A stretch of DNA of 64,000 nt from Duodenibacillus massiliensis (GCF_900128485.1 NZ_LT635859.1:206848-270847); one strand, 5' to 3'. Shown: positions 1-9,681, counted from the first letter of the stretch. Translations and numbers: made by a program. The notes: a model not told the origin generated them from the sequence alone.

Positions 1-210
1 ACGGGTTGCGGCGTTGATACGCGCAATCCAGAGGCGACGGAAGACGTGCTTCTTGTCGCGGCGGTCACGGTAAGCATACTGACCGGCACGCATGACGGCC
101 TGCTTGGCAACACGGAAAACGTTGTTGCGGCGCAGGCGGTAACCCTTGGCGAGGGCAATAATCTTCTTATGACGGGCACGGGCCGTCACACCACGCTTAA
201 CTCGAGGCAT
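1..210 (-). CDS. rplT: 50S ribosomal protein L20 (partial, runs off window)
   Basis: The first 70 residues are visible, beginning [17 protein letters not shown], the characteristic basic N terminus of L20. The gene starts with ATG at 210 and leaves the window at base 1, so about 50 C-terminal residues are missing. L20 is an early 23S rRNA-binding assembly protein of the large subunit and, in enterobacteria, the translational repressor of the rpmI-rplT mRNA. It lies 18 bp after rpmI, with a GGGAGGGGAAG-like ribosome site between them, so the two are surely co-transcribed. Identification is very secure. Confidence 0.97.
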   Translation of the reverse strand, partial: MPRVKRGVTARARHKKIIALAKGYRLRRNNVFRVAKQAVMRAGQYAYRDRRDKKHVFRRLWIARINAATR

Positions 211-228
211 TGTTCTTCCCCTCCCTTC

Positions 229-426
229 TTATGCGTAGGGCAACATACGGTGAATGGACTTGCTGTCAGACTCGTGAATGGTGACCATTCCGCGGAGGTG
301 ACGCTTGTTCTTCGTCGTACGGTGAGTCAGGATGTGGCGCTTGGTGGCGTGCGCACGCTTGATGGATCCGCCGGAACGGACCTTGAAGCGCTTCGCAGCA
401 GCCTTCTTTGTCTTCATCTTCGGCAT
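229..426 (-). CDS. rpmI: 50S ribosomal protein L35
   Basis: A 65-residue basic protein, [14 protein letters not shown]..., matching L35 in length and N-terminal motif, with the conserved [19 protein letters not shown] core. The frame is open for 20 more codons upstream, but ATG at 426 is chosen because GGAAG lies 9-10 bases before it and the protein then has the family's usual start. L35 is a large-subunit protein encoded between infC and rplT in most bacteria, and the order here is the same. Confidence 0.97.
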   Translation of the reverse strand: MPKMKTKKAAAKRFKVRSGGSIKRAHATKRHILTHRTTKNKRHLRGMVTIHESDSKSIHRMLPYA

Positions 427-585
427 TTGCCGTTCTTCCTTCTGATTTATCGGAACATCAGGCGGACCGGACGTTGATTGACTCAACCGTGCCGGCCTCT
501 TCGTTTTGGCCCGCCCCGACTTTTAACCGCGGCCGAAAATTTTTCAGCCGTAGCGTTTTGAAAGTCCGTGATTATATACGAAAAA
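427..585 (-). promoter_or_regulatory. infC-rpmI intercistronic region, possible internal promoter and L20 control region
   Basis: This 159-bp spacer follows the infC stop. It carries a perfect TATAAT (571-576, minus strand) just downstream of infC, but no convincing -35 box at 17 bp, so an internal promoter is only a candidate. In Escherichia coli the corresponding spacer binds L20 and represses rpmI-rplT. Whether this spacer folds into an L20-binding structure was not established. Confidence 0.35.
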
Positions 586-1107
586 TCACTTCTTTTTCTT
601 CGGCGCCAGAACCATGATCATCTGGCGGCCTTCAAGCTTCGGATTCTGCTCGATCTGAGCCTCCTCAGCCAGATCCGTGCGGATGCGTTCCATGATCTGG
701 GCACCCAAATCCTGGTGCGCCATTTCGCGGCCGCGGTAGCGGAGCGTCACCTTGGCCTTGTCGCCGTCTCCGAGGAAGCGGCGCAGGGCGCGCAATTTGG
801 TCTGATAGTCGTTCTCGTCGGTGGCCGGGCGGAATTTGACTTCCTTGACCTGCACCACTTTCTGACGGGCCTTCATTTCCTGCGCCTTTTTCTGTTCCTG
901 ATAGCGGAACTTGCCGTAATCCATCAGGCGGCAGACAGGGGGCTGCGCGTTCGGTGCGATTTCCACCAAATCCACATCGGCCTCTTCGGCCATGCGCAGC
1001 GCTTCGGCTGTACGGACAATACCGATCTGGGCGCCGTCGACGCCGGTCAGTCGGACCTCAGGAACCCGGATCTCGCCGTTGATCCGGTGATTGCGATCTT
1101 GAGCTAT
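586..1107 (-). CDS. infC: Translation initiation factor IF-3, non-canonical ATA start
   Basis: IF-3 binds the 30S subunit and enforces start-codon and initiator-tRNA fidelity. The protein has the family signatures [45 protein letters not shown] and the terminal [14 protein letters not shown]. The proposed start is ATA at 1107, giving (M)[11 protein letters not shown], 173 residues. AGGAG sits 7 bases before the ATA, and betaproteobacterial IF-3 proteins begin in the same way just before RINxEI. A TTG at 1122 is in frame but would place the AGGAG inside the gene. Rare AUU/AUC/AUA starts are known for infC and make IF-3 autoregulatory. It lies 140 bp after thrS in the thrS-infC-rpmI-rplT order. 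Confidence 0.95.
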   Translation of the reverse strand: MAQDRNHRINGEIRVPEVRLTGVDGAQIGIVRTAEALRMAEEADVDLVEIAPNAQPPVCRLMDYGKFRYQEQKKAQEMKARQKVVQVKEVKFRPATDENDYQTKLRALRRFLGDGDKAKVTLRYRGREMAHQDLGAQIMERIRTDLAEEAQIEQNPKLEGRQMIMVLAPKKKK

Positions 1108-1199
1108 GACACTACTCCTCAATGTTTCTTCTGAATTTCCTCCGCAGACTCAGGAGGAAAGCCGCGGCGCCGGAAATTGCTTCCGGGGCACCGCAAGGA

Positions 1200-1219
1200 G
1201 CCGCCCTTAACCGGGCGGC
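1200..1219 (-). terminator. GC-rich hairpin after thrS
   Basis: GCCGCCC (1200-1206) pairs with GGGCGGC (1213-1219) around a 6-base loop, 28 bp beyond the thrS stop. There is no U-tract, so this is more likely a pause, processing or attenuating hairpin within the thrS-infC transcript than a full intrinsic terminator. Confidence 0.4.
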
Positions 1220-1247
1220 TCACGCACCGGCAGAAACGGTCTGCGCC

Positions 1248-3167
1248 TTATTCGTCCTTATTGAGACGACGGGCATTTTCATCGGCCACACGGGCGATGA
1301 AGTCAGCCACGGGCATCACACCGAGATTGCGGCCGCCGCGGGCACGGATGCTCACGGTACCGTTCTGCTTTTCCTTGTCGCCCACAACGGCGATATAGGG
1401 ATGTTTCTGCATGGTAAGCTCGCGGATTTTATAGTTGATCTTTTCGCCGCGCAAATCAGTCGTGACGCGCAGGCCCGCGGCCTTCATCTGTTGGGCAACG
1501 CTCTTGGCGTAGTCAACCTGATCGTCCGTAATGGAAGCCACAGCCACCTGGAAGGGGCTCAGCCACACCGGCATCGCGCCAGCGTAGTGTTCGATGAGCA
1601 TACCGATCCAGCGCTCCAGAGACCCGAGAATGGCGCGGTGCAGCATCACGGGCACCTTGCGGCTGTTGTCTTCGGCGACGTATTCGGCACCGAGGCGGCC
1701 GGGCATCTGGAAGTCAACCTGCACCGTACCGCACTGCCAGGAGCGGCCGAGGCAGTCCTTTAAGTGGTACTCGATCTTGGGACCGTAGAAGGCGCCTTCA
1801 CCGGGGAGCACTTCATAGGGCACACCGATGCTGTCAAGACTGTGGAAAAGGGCTGCTTCAGCCTTATCCCACACGGCGTCTTCACCGATTCGCATCGCAG
1901 GACGCGTTGCAACCTTAAAGGCGATGTCTTCAAAGCCGAAGGTGTGATAGACCTCACGCACGATGCGGGTAAATTCCACGCATTCCGAGAGAATCTGATC
2001 TTCCGTGCAGAAGATGTGACCGTCGTCCTGCGTGAAGCCTCTCACACGCATCATGCCGTGAAGCGACCCCGAGGGTTCGTTGCGGTGGCACTGACCGAAT
2101 TCACCCAAGCGCATCGGAAGATCGCGGTAGCTTCTCAGATCCGCATTAAAGATTTGGATGTGGCCCGGGCAGTTCATGGGCTTTAAGGCGTAGTAGCGGT
2201 TTTCGCTTTCCGTCGTGAACATGTTCGCGCGGTACTTTGCCCAGTGACCGGATTTTTCCCAGAGGGTGCGGTCGATCACCTGCGGGGTCTTCACCTCGAG
2301 GTAGCCGTTATCCTGGTAGATGCGGCGCATGAACTGTTCAACAACCTGCCAGATCGTCCAGCCCTTGGCGTGCCAGAAGATCATGCCCGGGGCTTCGTCC
2401 TGCAGATGAAAGAGATCGAGCTCTTTACCGAGTCTGCGGTGATCGCGCTTTTCGGCTTCCGCGAGCATTTCAAGGTAGGCGTTCTGTTCTTTTTCCGTCG
2501 CCCAGGCCGTACCGTAGATGCGCTGCAGCATTTCGTTTTTGCTGTCGCCCCTCCAGTAGGCACCCGCGACCTTCATGAGCTTAAAGACCTTGAGTTTGCC
2601 GGTTGACGGCACGTGAGGCCCGCGGCAGAGGTCGGTGAAGTCGCCCTGGCGGTAGAGCGAAATCGTTTCGCCCTGCGGGATACCGGCGATGATCTCGGCC
2701 TTGTAGTGTTCTCCGAGGCCCTTGAAGTACTTCACGGCTTCGTCACGGTCCATCACGAAACGTTCGACCGGAATATCCTTTTTCGCGAGTTCATGCATGC
2801 GCGCTTCGATCGCGGTGAGGTCTTCGGGCGTAAAGGGACGTTCGTACTTAAAGTCGTAGTAAAAGCCGTTTTCAATGGCGGGTCCGATCGTCACTTCCGC
2901 CGTCGGATACAGTTCTTTGACAGCCTGCGCCATGAGGTGGGCGGTCGAGTGGCGTAAAAGCTCAAGCCCTTCGGGGTCCTTGGCGGTGACAATCGCCACC
3001 GACGCATCCTTTTCAAGCTTATAGGACAGATCGACGAGCTTACCGTCAACCTTGCCGCAGAGGGCGGCCTTCGCGAGCCCTGCGCCGATTGACTGCGCCA
3101 CATCGGCCACCGTCACGCCCGCTTCATACTCCCGGCGCGAGGCGTCGGGCAACGTCACCGTAATCAT
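1248..3167 (-). CDS. thrS: Threonyl-tRNA synthetase
   Basis: A 639-residue class II aminoacyl-tRNA synthetase charging tRNA-Thr in the cytoplasm. In order it shows an N-terminal TGS domain ([20 protein letters not shown]), the second-domain editing motif [13 protein letters not shown], a catalytic core with the zinc-ligand region [14 protein letters not shown], motif 2 [22 protein letters not shown], and a C-terminal anticodon-binding domain. The reading frame extends 28 codons further upstream, but ATG at 3167 is preceded by AAAGGAGT and gives the usual start. Length is normal. It heads the infC-rpmI-rplT group on the minus strand, just below the tRNA-Val terminator. Confidence 0.98.
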   Translation of the reverse strand: MITVTLPDASRREYEAGVTVADVAQSIGAGLAKAALCGKVDGKLVDLSYKLEKDASVAIVTAKDPEGLELLRHSTAHLMAQAVKELYPTAEVTIGPAIENGFYYDFKYERPFTPEDLTAIEARMHELAKKDIPVERFVMDRDEAVKYFKGLGEHYKAEIIAGIPQGETISLYRQGDFTDLCRGPHVPSTGKLKVFKLMKVAGAYWRGDSKNEMLQRIYGTAWATEKEQNAYLEMLAEAEKRDHRRLGKELDLFHLQDEAPGMIFWHAKGWTIWQVVEQFMRRIYQDNGYLEVKTPQVIDRTLWEKSGHWAKYRANMFTTESENRYYALKPMNCPGHIQIFNADLRSYRDLPMRLGEFGQCHRNEPSGSLHGMMRVRGFTQDDGHIFCTEDQILSECVEFTRIVREVYHTFGFEDIAFKVATRPAMRIGEDAVWDKAEAALFHSLDSIGVPYEVLPGEGAFYGPKIEYHLKDCLGRSWQCGTVQVDFQMPGRLGAEYVAEDNSRKVPVMLHRAILGSLERWIGMLIEHYAGAMPVWLSPFQVAVASITDDQVDYAKSVAQQMKAAGLRVTTDLRGEKINYKIRELTMQKHPYIAVVGDKEKQNGTVSIRARGGRNLGVMPVADFIARVADENARRLNKDE

Positions 3168-3223
3168 TTTGACTCCTTTATCCGTTGCGCCACGTGACGC
3201 AGCCGATAGTGTTTTTTCAGTCC

Positions 3224-3254
3224 AAAAAAAAGTGCGGCCCGTGAGCCGCACTTT
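3224..3254 (-). terminator. Intrinsic terminator downstream of tRNA-Val
   Basis: On the minus strand AAAGTGCGGC pairs with GCCGCACTTT around a 6-base loop, followed by a run of eight T. It ends the tRNA-Val transcript about 110 bp past the tRNA and before the thrS start. A-tracts on the other side make the stem formally bidirectional. Confidence 0.85.
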
Positions 3255-3361
3255 TTGTAGAGAAGAAGGATTCGCGCCGCCCGCAGACTTAAAGCTTACG
3301 GGTGTTTGTTGTCTCAGATATCAACAAACTGTAGGACACTTTTCCTGTCTCCTGAAAATTC

Positions 3362-3438
3362 TGGTAGGCACGATTGGACTCGAACCAACGACCCCCACCA
3401 TGTCAAGGTGATGCTCTAACCAACTGAGCTACGTGCCT
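3362..3438 (-). tRNA. tRNA-Val (anticodon GAC)
   Basis: A 77-nt cloverleaf: acceptor arm AGGCACG pairs with CGTGCCT, then ACCA, so CCA is encoded. The D arm is GTAGCTCAGTTGGTTAGAGC. The anticodon arm is TCACC-TTGACAT-GGTGG with GAC at positions 34-36, and the T arm contains GGTTCGAGTCC. It reads Val codons GUC and GUU. It has its own promoter and terminator. Confidence 0.95.
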
Positions 3439-3451
3439 GAGAGAGATGCGA

Positions 3452-3480
3452 ACTATACAGAGGCAAAAACAAAATTGCAA
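3452..3480 (-). promoter_or_regulatory. Sigma70-type promoter of tRNA-Val
   Basis: On the minus strand TTGCAA (3475-3480), a 17-bp spacer and TATAGT (3452-3457) lie 13 bp before the tRNA 5' end, as expected for a tRNA promoter. It sits between relA and the tRNA. Confidence 0.75.
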
Positions 3481-3552
3481 ACCCGCAAACCTGATATTTT
3501 ACCTTGTTTTGTTTAACCCCCTGATTTTGAATGCTTCTTAATTTTTGACCTC

Positions 3553-5682
3553 TTACGCGCGGCGCGCACTCATCACGCCCGGAAGTTCTCTTAAGGCGGC
3601 AAGCGAGCGCACGAGGTCACTTGAATCATGCACTTCCACCGAAAACCGCATGTGGGCGTCACCCTTCACATTCATCGTGTTCATGCCGATGATGTTCTGC
3701 TTTTCGCGCATGAAGATTTCGGAAATGTCCTTAATAAGGCCCACGCGGTCCTGCGCCACCACGAAGATGTCGACGGGATAAACCGCCTCAGCCGAGTGCC
3801 CCCAGCTCACTTCAATCATGCGCTCGTGTTCGTTGGCGGACAGGTTTTTGACGTTGGGGCAGTCCATGCGGTGAATCGTCACACCGCGCCCGCGCGTCAC
3901 AAACCCGATGATTTCGTCCGGAGGCGCCGGATGGCAGCAGCGCGCAAGCTGCGTCATAAGTGACCCCACCCCCACAACGAGCACGTTGTCCTTGCCGCCC
4001 TTTTTGGCGTTACGCACAAGCACGTCGGGTTCGGGCTCATTGTTTGTTTTCTGCGGCTGCAGGGCCTGCTCGATTGAGCGGGGGCTGAGCTCCTCTTTCG
4101 CGAAGGCAATGCAGAGGTCATCGACCGAGTCAAACCCGAGGCGCTTTGCAAGATCCTCAAGCTTCACGGCGGTTTTCCCGAGGCGCGCGAGTTCCTTATC
4201 GAGCCTTTCGCGGCCCGCATCGGTCTGCTCCCGCAGTGTCTGCGCGTTAAACCACTGACGCACCTTGGTGCGCGTTCTCGGGGAGACGGCAAATCCGAGT
4301 TCGGGGTTAAGCCAGTCGCGCGAGGGACCGCCCGTTTTCACCGCGATGATTTCCACGGTCTGCCCGGTCACAAGCTTCGTGTTTAAGGGGACCATGGCGC
4401 CGTTAACCTTGGCGCCCCTGCAGCGGTGACCGAGTTCGGTGTGCACCTGGTAGGCAAAGTCGATGGGCGTAGCGCCCGCCGGGAGTTCCACCACCCGCCC
4501 CTGCGGTGTTAAGGCGTAGACGTGGTCGTCAGCAAGGCCCTCGGCCTTCGGAGGCTCCACGTCACTGTGCCAGGCAAGAATCTGCCTCAGCCACGCCACA
4601 CGCTGCTCTTCGGCTTCCGCGCCCTTATCCTTGTTGGAGTTTCCAGTTTCCTTGTATCGCCAGTGCGCGGCCACACCAAGTTCTGCAAATTCATGCATCG
4701 CACGCGTGCGGATCTGAATTTCGACCGGTTTTCCCGAGGGGTCAGTCACCACCGTATGCAGCGACTGGTACCCGTTGGGTTTCGGGTGTGCGATGTAGTC
4801 GTCATACTCTTTACTTAAAACCGTGAAGTGCTTCTGCACGATGGAGAGGACCTGATAGCAGTGCTCCACCGTGTCCACGATGATGCGCATGGCGCGGATA
4901 TCAAAAAGCTGGTCAAAGCGCAGGTGCTTACGCACCATCTTTTTGTAAATCGAATAGATGTGCTTGGGGCGGCCGCTTACCTCGGCCTGAATCCCCTCTT
5001 CCCGCAAAAGAATCCGGATCTTGTCGACGCAGTCCTGCATGAACTTGAGGCGCTGCTCGCGGGTTTCATCAAGTTCCCGGGAGATTTCTTCGTAGATCTT
5101 GGGTTCGGTAAAGCGAAGCCCCAGGTCTTCAAGCTCCCACTTCATCTGCCAGATACCGAGGCGGTTTGCCAAGGGCGAATAAAGCGCGAGCGTTTCGCGC
5201 CCGTATTCGGCGGCCTGCGGTGCTCCGGACGCCGCAAACCACCGAAGCGTCTGCAGGCGGCTTGCAAGCCTCAGAATCACCACGCGCAGATCGTGGCACA
5301 TCGCCAAAAGCATGCGTCTTAAGGCTTCGGGCTGATAGACGTCCCGTTTGTCGCTTCGCGCCCGCTGGCTTACGTTCACCAGGCGCTGCAGGTCAGTGAC
5401 AAGCTGCAGCACCACCGGTCCGAACGTTTTTTCAATCCACTCTTCGGAGTCATGCACGCAGTCGGCGACGTCAAAGAGGTAAGCCGCACAGAGAAGCTCA
5501 TCATCGTCGCGCACCCCGCGCAGAATGTCGGCCATGCCGTCGGCGTGCGTGAGGCGGTCTTCTCCCGTAAAGAGCTTTTGCTCACGGTAAAGGGGCTCCA
5601 CCAGACGGCGCGCGAGACGCCAGTCAGGCGTCCCGGTCACTTCAGCTGTGGGGGTATCAGTGGTTTGCGTGACTTCAGACAT
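3553..5682 (-). CDS. relA: RelA-type (p)ppGpp synthetase with degenerate hydrolase domain
   Basis: A 709-residue long RelA/SpoT homologue. The N-terminal HD region has lost the catalytic His-Asp: SpoT proteins read HDVxED where this one reads LFDVADCVHD, so it should be synthetase-only. The synthetase domain is intact (RPKHIYSIYKKM, DIRAMRIIVD, HPKPNGYQSLHTVV, EIQIRTRAMHEFAELGVAAHWRYK). A TGS domain (DHVYALTPQGRVVELPAGATPIDFAY) and a C-terminal ACT domain (VDIFVVAQDRVGLIKDISEIF) follow. The protein would transfer pyrophosphate from ATP to GDP/GTP on ribosomes carrying uncharged tRNA. A possible -10 TACAAT lies at 5763-5768. Start ATG 5682 has only a weak ribosome site. Confidence 0.93.
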   Translation of the reverse strand: MSEVTQTTDTPTAEVTGTPDWRLARRLVEPLYREQKLFTGEDRLTHADGMADILRGVRDDDELLCAAYLFDVADCVHDSEEWIEKTFGPVVLQLVTDLQRLVNVSQRARSDKRDVYQPEALRRMLLAMCHDLRVVILRLASRLQTLRWFAASGAPQAAEYGRETLALYSPLANRLGIWQMKWELEDLGLRFTEPKIYEEISRELDETREQRLKFMQDCVDKIRILLREEGIQAEVSGRPKHIYSIYKKMVRKHLRFDQLFDIRAMRIIVDTVEHCYQVLSIVQKHFTVLSKEYDDYIAHPKPNGYQSLHTVVTDPSGKPVEIQIRTRAMHEFAELGVAAHWRYKETGNSNKDKGAEAEEQRVAWLRQILAWHSDVEPPKAEGLADDHVYALTPQGRVVELPAGATPIDFAYQVHTELGHRCRGAKVNGAMVPLNTKLVTGQTVEIIAVKTGGPSRDWLNPELGFAVSPRTRTKVRQWFNAQTLREQTDAGRERLDKELARLGKTAVKLEDLAKRLGFDSVDDLCIAFAKEELSPRSIEQALQPQKTNNEPEPDVLVRNAKKGGKDNVLVVGVGSLMTQLARCCHPAPPDEIIGFVTRGRGVTIHRMDCPNVKNLSANEHERMIEVSWGHSAEAVYPVDIFVVAQDRVGLIKDISEIFMREKQNIIGMNTMNVKGDAHMRFSVEVHDSSDLVRSLAALRELPGVMSARRA

Positions 5683-5844
5683 CTTGAGACTCTAATCCGG
5701 GAAAAACGCGGGCGGCCCGGGAAAATGTCGGCCGCCTGCGGTCTTGGAAAACAGACTTTTTAATTGTACCGACTCAACCCGCAAAGCTTTACTTTCTTTG
5801 TGCCCGCAGTGTTGCCGAACGTATCGGGCACACCAACCCCCTCG

Positions 5845-8151
5845 TCAGAAAAGCGCCCGGTAGGTAAGCGCCGCCCAGACGCCCTTCATACCGTATTGAG
5901 CGACTTCACCTCCGGCCTTAACGCCCAGCGTCCAGTAAACAGGAATGAGGTTGCCGGTGGGTTTGGCGCCGAACCCGAAAATGCCGCCCTCGGTTTCTTC
6001 AATCTGCCGGGAAGTTGCAAGTTCAAATCCCGCCGAAGCGGCCAGCCGCCACTGCGGCACACCGTTAAAAGTAACGGACGAGGTGACGGTATCGTTGGCA
6101 AGGCGGCTCGTGATATTCCAGTCAGTGTCTCCGGTATTTATTTCGGCCGAAAGTTCCGCCGAGGGCGTGAGCGTAAAGTAGCTGTAGGACCAGCTCCCCG
6201 CAGCTTTAAGCCCTGCTCTGAAGCTCATCCACTGAAGTTTCTCCGTTTCCGTTTCAAAGGCGGTTCCCGAAACAGCGGTTCCGCCGTTAATCCGCACGGA
6301 CCCGTCACTGACTTTGGCTGTGTTATAGGAAACAGACGCCGCAGGCTGCCACCACAAATCCGGCGTCCCGTACGGTACGGCCCGCCATTCAAATCCCGCC
6401 GTGAGGCTCTTTATTTCGGGTTCCGTGATAAAGCGGCGCTCCACTTCGACTTTTTTTGCTTCGCCCTGAGCGGCCGTATAGGTAACGGCTGCCGTCACCG
6501 TTCCCCAGGTTCCCGCATCATAAAAAAGCGCAGCACCGGCGCCGGCCGCGGTGTTCTCCGCAGTAAAGCCGTCAATCACAAAGCCGTTGTTGTCGATATC
6601 GGCCGTAGCCGCACTCATCGCGACGGTGACGGCCCATTTGTCGGAGAAATGCCAGTCCAGGCCGAGGATTCCGCTCGTGATGTCAGCCTCATACGTCCAG
6701 TCGTAGCCCGAAACCATGTCGCCCGAATCAAAGCGGCCGGTTCTCACGTCCGCCCACCAGTATTTGTTCGTTTCGGTAAGAAGCCCGTTTTGCCTCACGT
6801 CGTGGGAAAGCAACATGTCGTGCGCCGTTGTCTGCATGCGCTGCGCAGTCTGCACGAGGCCAAAGGCCGCGGGCATAAAAGCCGAGGAGTCAAGCGCCGC
6901 CGAAGCTGCGGTCTCAACACTGTGCCCTGTGGCGCCCTTACCGTCAAAAAGATCGTTGATGTAGCTGTGACCAGCACCGTAAAGCGCGAGGTTAGCCTCG
7001 GGCTTGGCGTCCAGAATCGTCTCCACGCGTCCCGCAAGCGCCCGGGCTTTTAACCCCGCCGCATCCTTCCAGTAGCGCCGTGTAACGGCAAGCGTGCCGT
7101 TTTCGATCGTGAAGTCACCCCAGAAACGCGTGCCCGTGATGGTCACCATATCATCGGTCCAGGACTGATCAAGCGTGAGGTTTAAGGGGTTTTTACCATC
7201 CCAGCCGGTGATCACAAGGTGCGCTCCGGTCAGAGCCGTCACGCTTTTTAGGTCAGCAGATGCCCGCGTTGTTGTTAGGCCCGAAGCGTCCAGAAGCCAC
7301 CGTCCGGCTGAGCCGATGCGGATCCCGGTAAAGCCCGCGTCCGTTGCCGGGTCGGTTTCAGTGACACCGACCTCCAGCGCAACCCCTGCGTCTTTGATCT
7401 GAGATTCCGCGGTGCCGTCGCTCACAAACACCGCACGGGTGCCGGGTTTGGCGAGAGCCCCCTGCGCTAAAAGACTGTTGAGGCCCTTTTGATCTTTGCC
7501 GTAGGCTGAAAGAAGACGGTCGCCGATGACAAAGACGCTGTCGCCGGTGACCGTGAGAGCCGCCGGTGCGGCAGACGGCATTTCGCCCGAACTCACGCTG
7601 TAACCCAAATCCGGCCTAGCCAATTGTCCGACAAGGACCATGGCAGGCGCGTAAAGCTCTGACGTGCTGCTCCCGGCAACATGAACCGCCGCACCGGAGT
7701 CAACCCGCAGAGACGAAACGGAATAAAACCCCTGACCGAATGTCACTTTTCCGGGGGCAGCTTCTTCAACCGCTGCGTCATTCCACACTGTGATCGTTCC
7801 CAACAGTCCGTCGCCGGTGAGATCAAGTGAACCCGATATTTCCAGGCTCCCTTCTTCGAACTCAAACTTCCCTGCCACAGAATGCGCTCCCTGATCCAGT
7901 ATCAGCTTGCCCGGCCCTTTCAATGCTACGTCTCCGCTAATCGTAAGAGGGGCATTTGCAAGCAGAGCATAGGGCTGCTCACCTTCAGTCGCCGGCAGAA
8001 ACTCAACCCCCGATGAATAATCGGAACAGGCGGCTACACCCTCACCTCCGCAACTGCTCCATTCTTTTATCTGCACTGCCGCCGTCGCCGGCATTGCCGT
8101 CAAAATCGCGCACGCTGTGATCAACGCGGCCGTGTGCGGTTTGTACTGCAT
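5845..8151 (-). CDS. Type Va autotransporter
   Basis: A 768-residue protein with a Sec signal peptide (MQYKPHTAALITACAILTAM, cut near ATA-A), a passenger rich in Ala/Gly/Thr/Ser beta-strand repeats, and a C-terminal autotransporter beta-barrel of about 280 residues (from around WWADVRTGRFDSGDMVSGYDW) ending in the outer-membrane signature aromatic Phe (ALTYRALF). ATG at 8151 is preferred over an upstream in-frame start because AAGGAGA precedes it by 8 bases. It would be exported to the cell surface. No protease triad is evident in the passenger, so it may be an adhesin or structural passenger; the function is unknown. It is a single gene with no partner nearby. Confidence 0.82.
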   Translation of the reverse strand: MQYKPHTAALITACAILTAMPATAAVQIKEWSSCGGEGVAACSDYSSGVEFLPATEGEQPYALLANAPLTISGDVALKGPGKLILDQGAHSVAGKFEFEEGSLEISGSLDLTGDGLLGTITVWNDAAVEEAAPGKVTFGQGFYSVSSLRVDSGAAVHVAGSSTSELYAPAMVLVGQLARPDLGYSVSSGEMPSAAPAALTVTGDSVFVIGDRLLSAYGKDQKGLNSLLAQGALAKPGTRAVFVSDGTAESQIKDAGVALEVGVTETDPATDAGFTGIRIGSAGRWLLDASGLTTTRASADLKSVTALTGAHLVITGWDGKNPLNLTLDQSWTDDMVTITGTRFWGDFTIENGTLAVTRRYWKDAAGLKARALAGRVETILDAKPEANLALYGAGHSYINDLFDGKGATGHSVETAASAALDSSAFMPAAFGLVQTAQRMQTTAHDMLLSHDVRQNGLLTETNKYWWADVRTGRFDSGDMVSGYDWTYEADITSGILGLDWHFSDKWAVTVAMSAATADIDNNGFVIDGFTAENTAAGAGAALFYDAGTWGTVTAAVTYTAAQGEAKKVEVERRFITEPEIKSLTAGFEWRAVPYGTPDLWWQPAASVSYNTAKVSDGSVRINGGTAVSGTAFETETEKLQWMSFRAGLKAAGSWSYSYFTLTPSAELSAEINTGDTDWNITSRLANDTVTSSVTFNGVPQWRLAASAGFELATSRQIEETEGGIFGFGAKPTGNLIPVYWTLGVKAGGEVAQYGMKGVWAALTYRALF

Positions 8152-8274
8152 GACTTTGTCTCCTTGTGCCGACCAGGATCGCTGTATCGACACATTAAAA
8201 TGAAGCGGCCGGCAGGTTAGTTACCCATCGGCCGCTGAAAAACTACGGAATTTTTGTTTTTATCCGGTGGTGCA

Positions 8275-9681
8275 TCACAGGAAAATCATATCCACGATGA
8301 AAAAGACCGGGAAGAGAATCCCCACGGACCAAAGCATGTAACCGAAAAAGCTCGGCATCTTGATGCCGCGTTCGTGCACGATCGCCACCGTCATAAAGTT
8401 CGGGGCGTTGCCGATATAGGTGACGGCACCCATAAAGACCGCGCCCATCGAAACGGCCGCCAGAGTCCTTGCGTGCTCAGTCATCAGGCTCATGGGATCG
8501 CCGCCCGCCAGGTTAAAGAAGGCGAGGTAGGTGGGCGCGTTATCCAGAAACGCCGACAGCGTACCCGTGAGCCAGAAGAACATGACGTTGTTGAAGTCAC
8601 CGTTATCGTGCGTCACCAGAGAGACGAGCGCTGCAAACGCGCCGTCGTGACCGGCTCTCAGCATCTCAAGCACCGGCACGATGCAGATAAAGATACCGAA
8701 AAAGAGTTTGGCGACTTCGGCAATCGGCGCCCATGTGAACTGATTGGCCGTACGGGCAATCTTGGGCGTAGTGGCAAGCGACAAAACCGCAAAGAGGATA
8801 AAGAGCGCATCACGCACAAGACCGGGAAGGGTCAGATGCACCGTGAGCACTTCAAAGTGCACGTCGCTTTTCCAGAAGCCGCTCATCAGCACCGCACCGA
8901 TAATGCCGACAAGCCAGAGGAAATTGACGGCGCCGTCAATGCCGAAAGGCACGGACTGATCGTTATTCGGTACAAACGTTCCCTCACGGACTTCCTTACG
9001 GTAGCAATACACTTCAATGGCGAGGTACACCGCCATCAAAAGCGCCAGCGTCACGAGCAGAGGCGGCAGGAGGTGCACCGTCGTCCAGAAGAAGTCAACG
9101 CCGCGCAAGAACCCGAGGAACAACGGGGGGTCTCCCAGGGGCGTAAGGCACCCGCCCACGTTAGCCACAATGAAGATAAAGAAAATGAAGGTGTGCATCT
9201 TGAGACGCCGCCCTTCATTGGCCGCAATCAGGGGGCGAATGAGCAGCATCGCCGCGCCCGTTGTACCCATGAGGTTTGCAAAAAACGCGCCGATCAGAAG
9301 AAACGCGGCGTTTACAAGGGGCTTACCGACGAAACTTCCCTTCACATGAATGCCGCCCGCAACCACAAAAAGTGCGCCTACAAAGAGCAGAAACGGGATG
9401 TAGTCACCGAGAATGGCGTGCGCCACGGCGCCCGTGGCGGTTGACGTGCCCGCATAGATAAAAAGCGGCACCGCGCAGCAAAGCGCCCAGAAAACGGCGA
9501 CCTTACCGAAATGGTGGTGCCAGAAGGAAGGGGCTAAGAGCGGAAACAGGGCAATCGACAAAAGAATGCCCGCAAAAGGCACGGCCCACCACAAGGAGAG
9601 CTCGGCGCCGTTAAGTCCGGCAGCCTGCGTGAGTGCGGGAAGGCCCGTCAGGGCTGCCGCCGTCAAAATGCGTCGCAACAA
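8275..9681 (-). CDS. NhaD-like Na+/H+ antiporter / ion transporter superfamily protein
   Basis: About 468 residues, strongly hydrophobic with 11-13 predicted membrane segments. Motifs ANVGGCLTPLGDPPLFLGFL, FLDNAPTYLAFFNLAGG and MGAVTYIGNAPNFM place it in the ion transporter superfamily beside NhaD and citrate/arsenite carriers. Sodium-proton exchange is the likeliest role but the ion is not proven. The N terminus (LLRRILTAAALTGLPALTQAAG) looks like a cleaved signal or first helix. TTG at 9681 is chosen because GGGAG lies 6 bases upstream; a further TTG at 9726 is possible. It follows pncB by about 150 bp. Confidence 0.72.
   Translation of the reverse strand: MLRRILTAAALTGLPALTQAAGLNGAELSLWWAVPFAGILLSIALFPLLAPSFWHHHFGKVAVFWALCCAVPLFIYAGTSTATGAVAHAILGDYIPFLLFVGALFVVAGGIHVKGSFVGKPLVNAAFLLIGAFFANLMGTTGAAMLLIRPLIAANEGRRLKMHTFIFFIFIVANVGGCLTPLGDPPLFLGFLRGVDFFWTTVHLLPPLLVTLALLMAVYLAIEVYCYRKEVREGTFVPNNDQSVPFGIDGAVNFLWLVGIIGAVLMSGFWKSDVHFEVLTVHLTLPGLVRDALFILFAVLSLATTPKIARTANQFTWAPIAEVAKLFFGIFICIVPVLEMLRAGHDGAFAALVSLVTHDNGDFNNVMFFWLTGTLSAFLDNAPTYLAFFNLAGGDPMSLMTEHARTLAAVSMGAVFMGAVTYIGNAPNFMTVAIVHERGIKMPSFFGYMLWSVGILFPVFFIVDMIFL

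Noticed and set aside
3168-3223. Threonine-type attenuator before thrS
   Set aside because: The 56-bp interval between the tRNA terminator and the thrS start is too short, and there is no Thr-rich small frame.
8254-9444. A 396-codon open frame on the plus strand rich in His, Arg and Glu
   Set aside because: It is antisense to the NhaD-like membrane protein; the His/Arg/Glu-rich composition is what the complement of hydrophobic codons gives.
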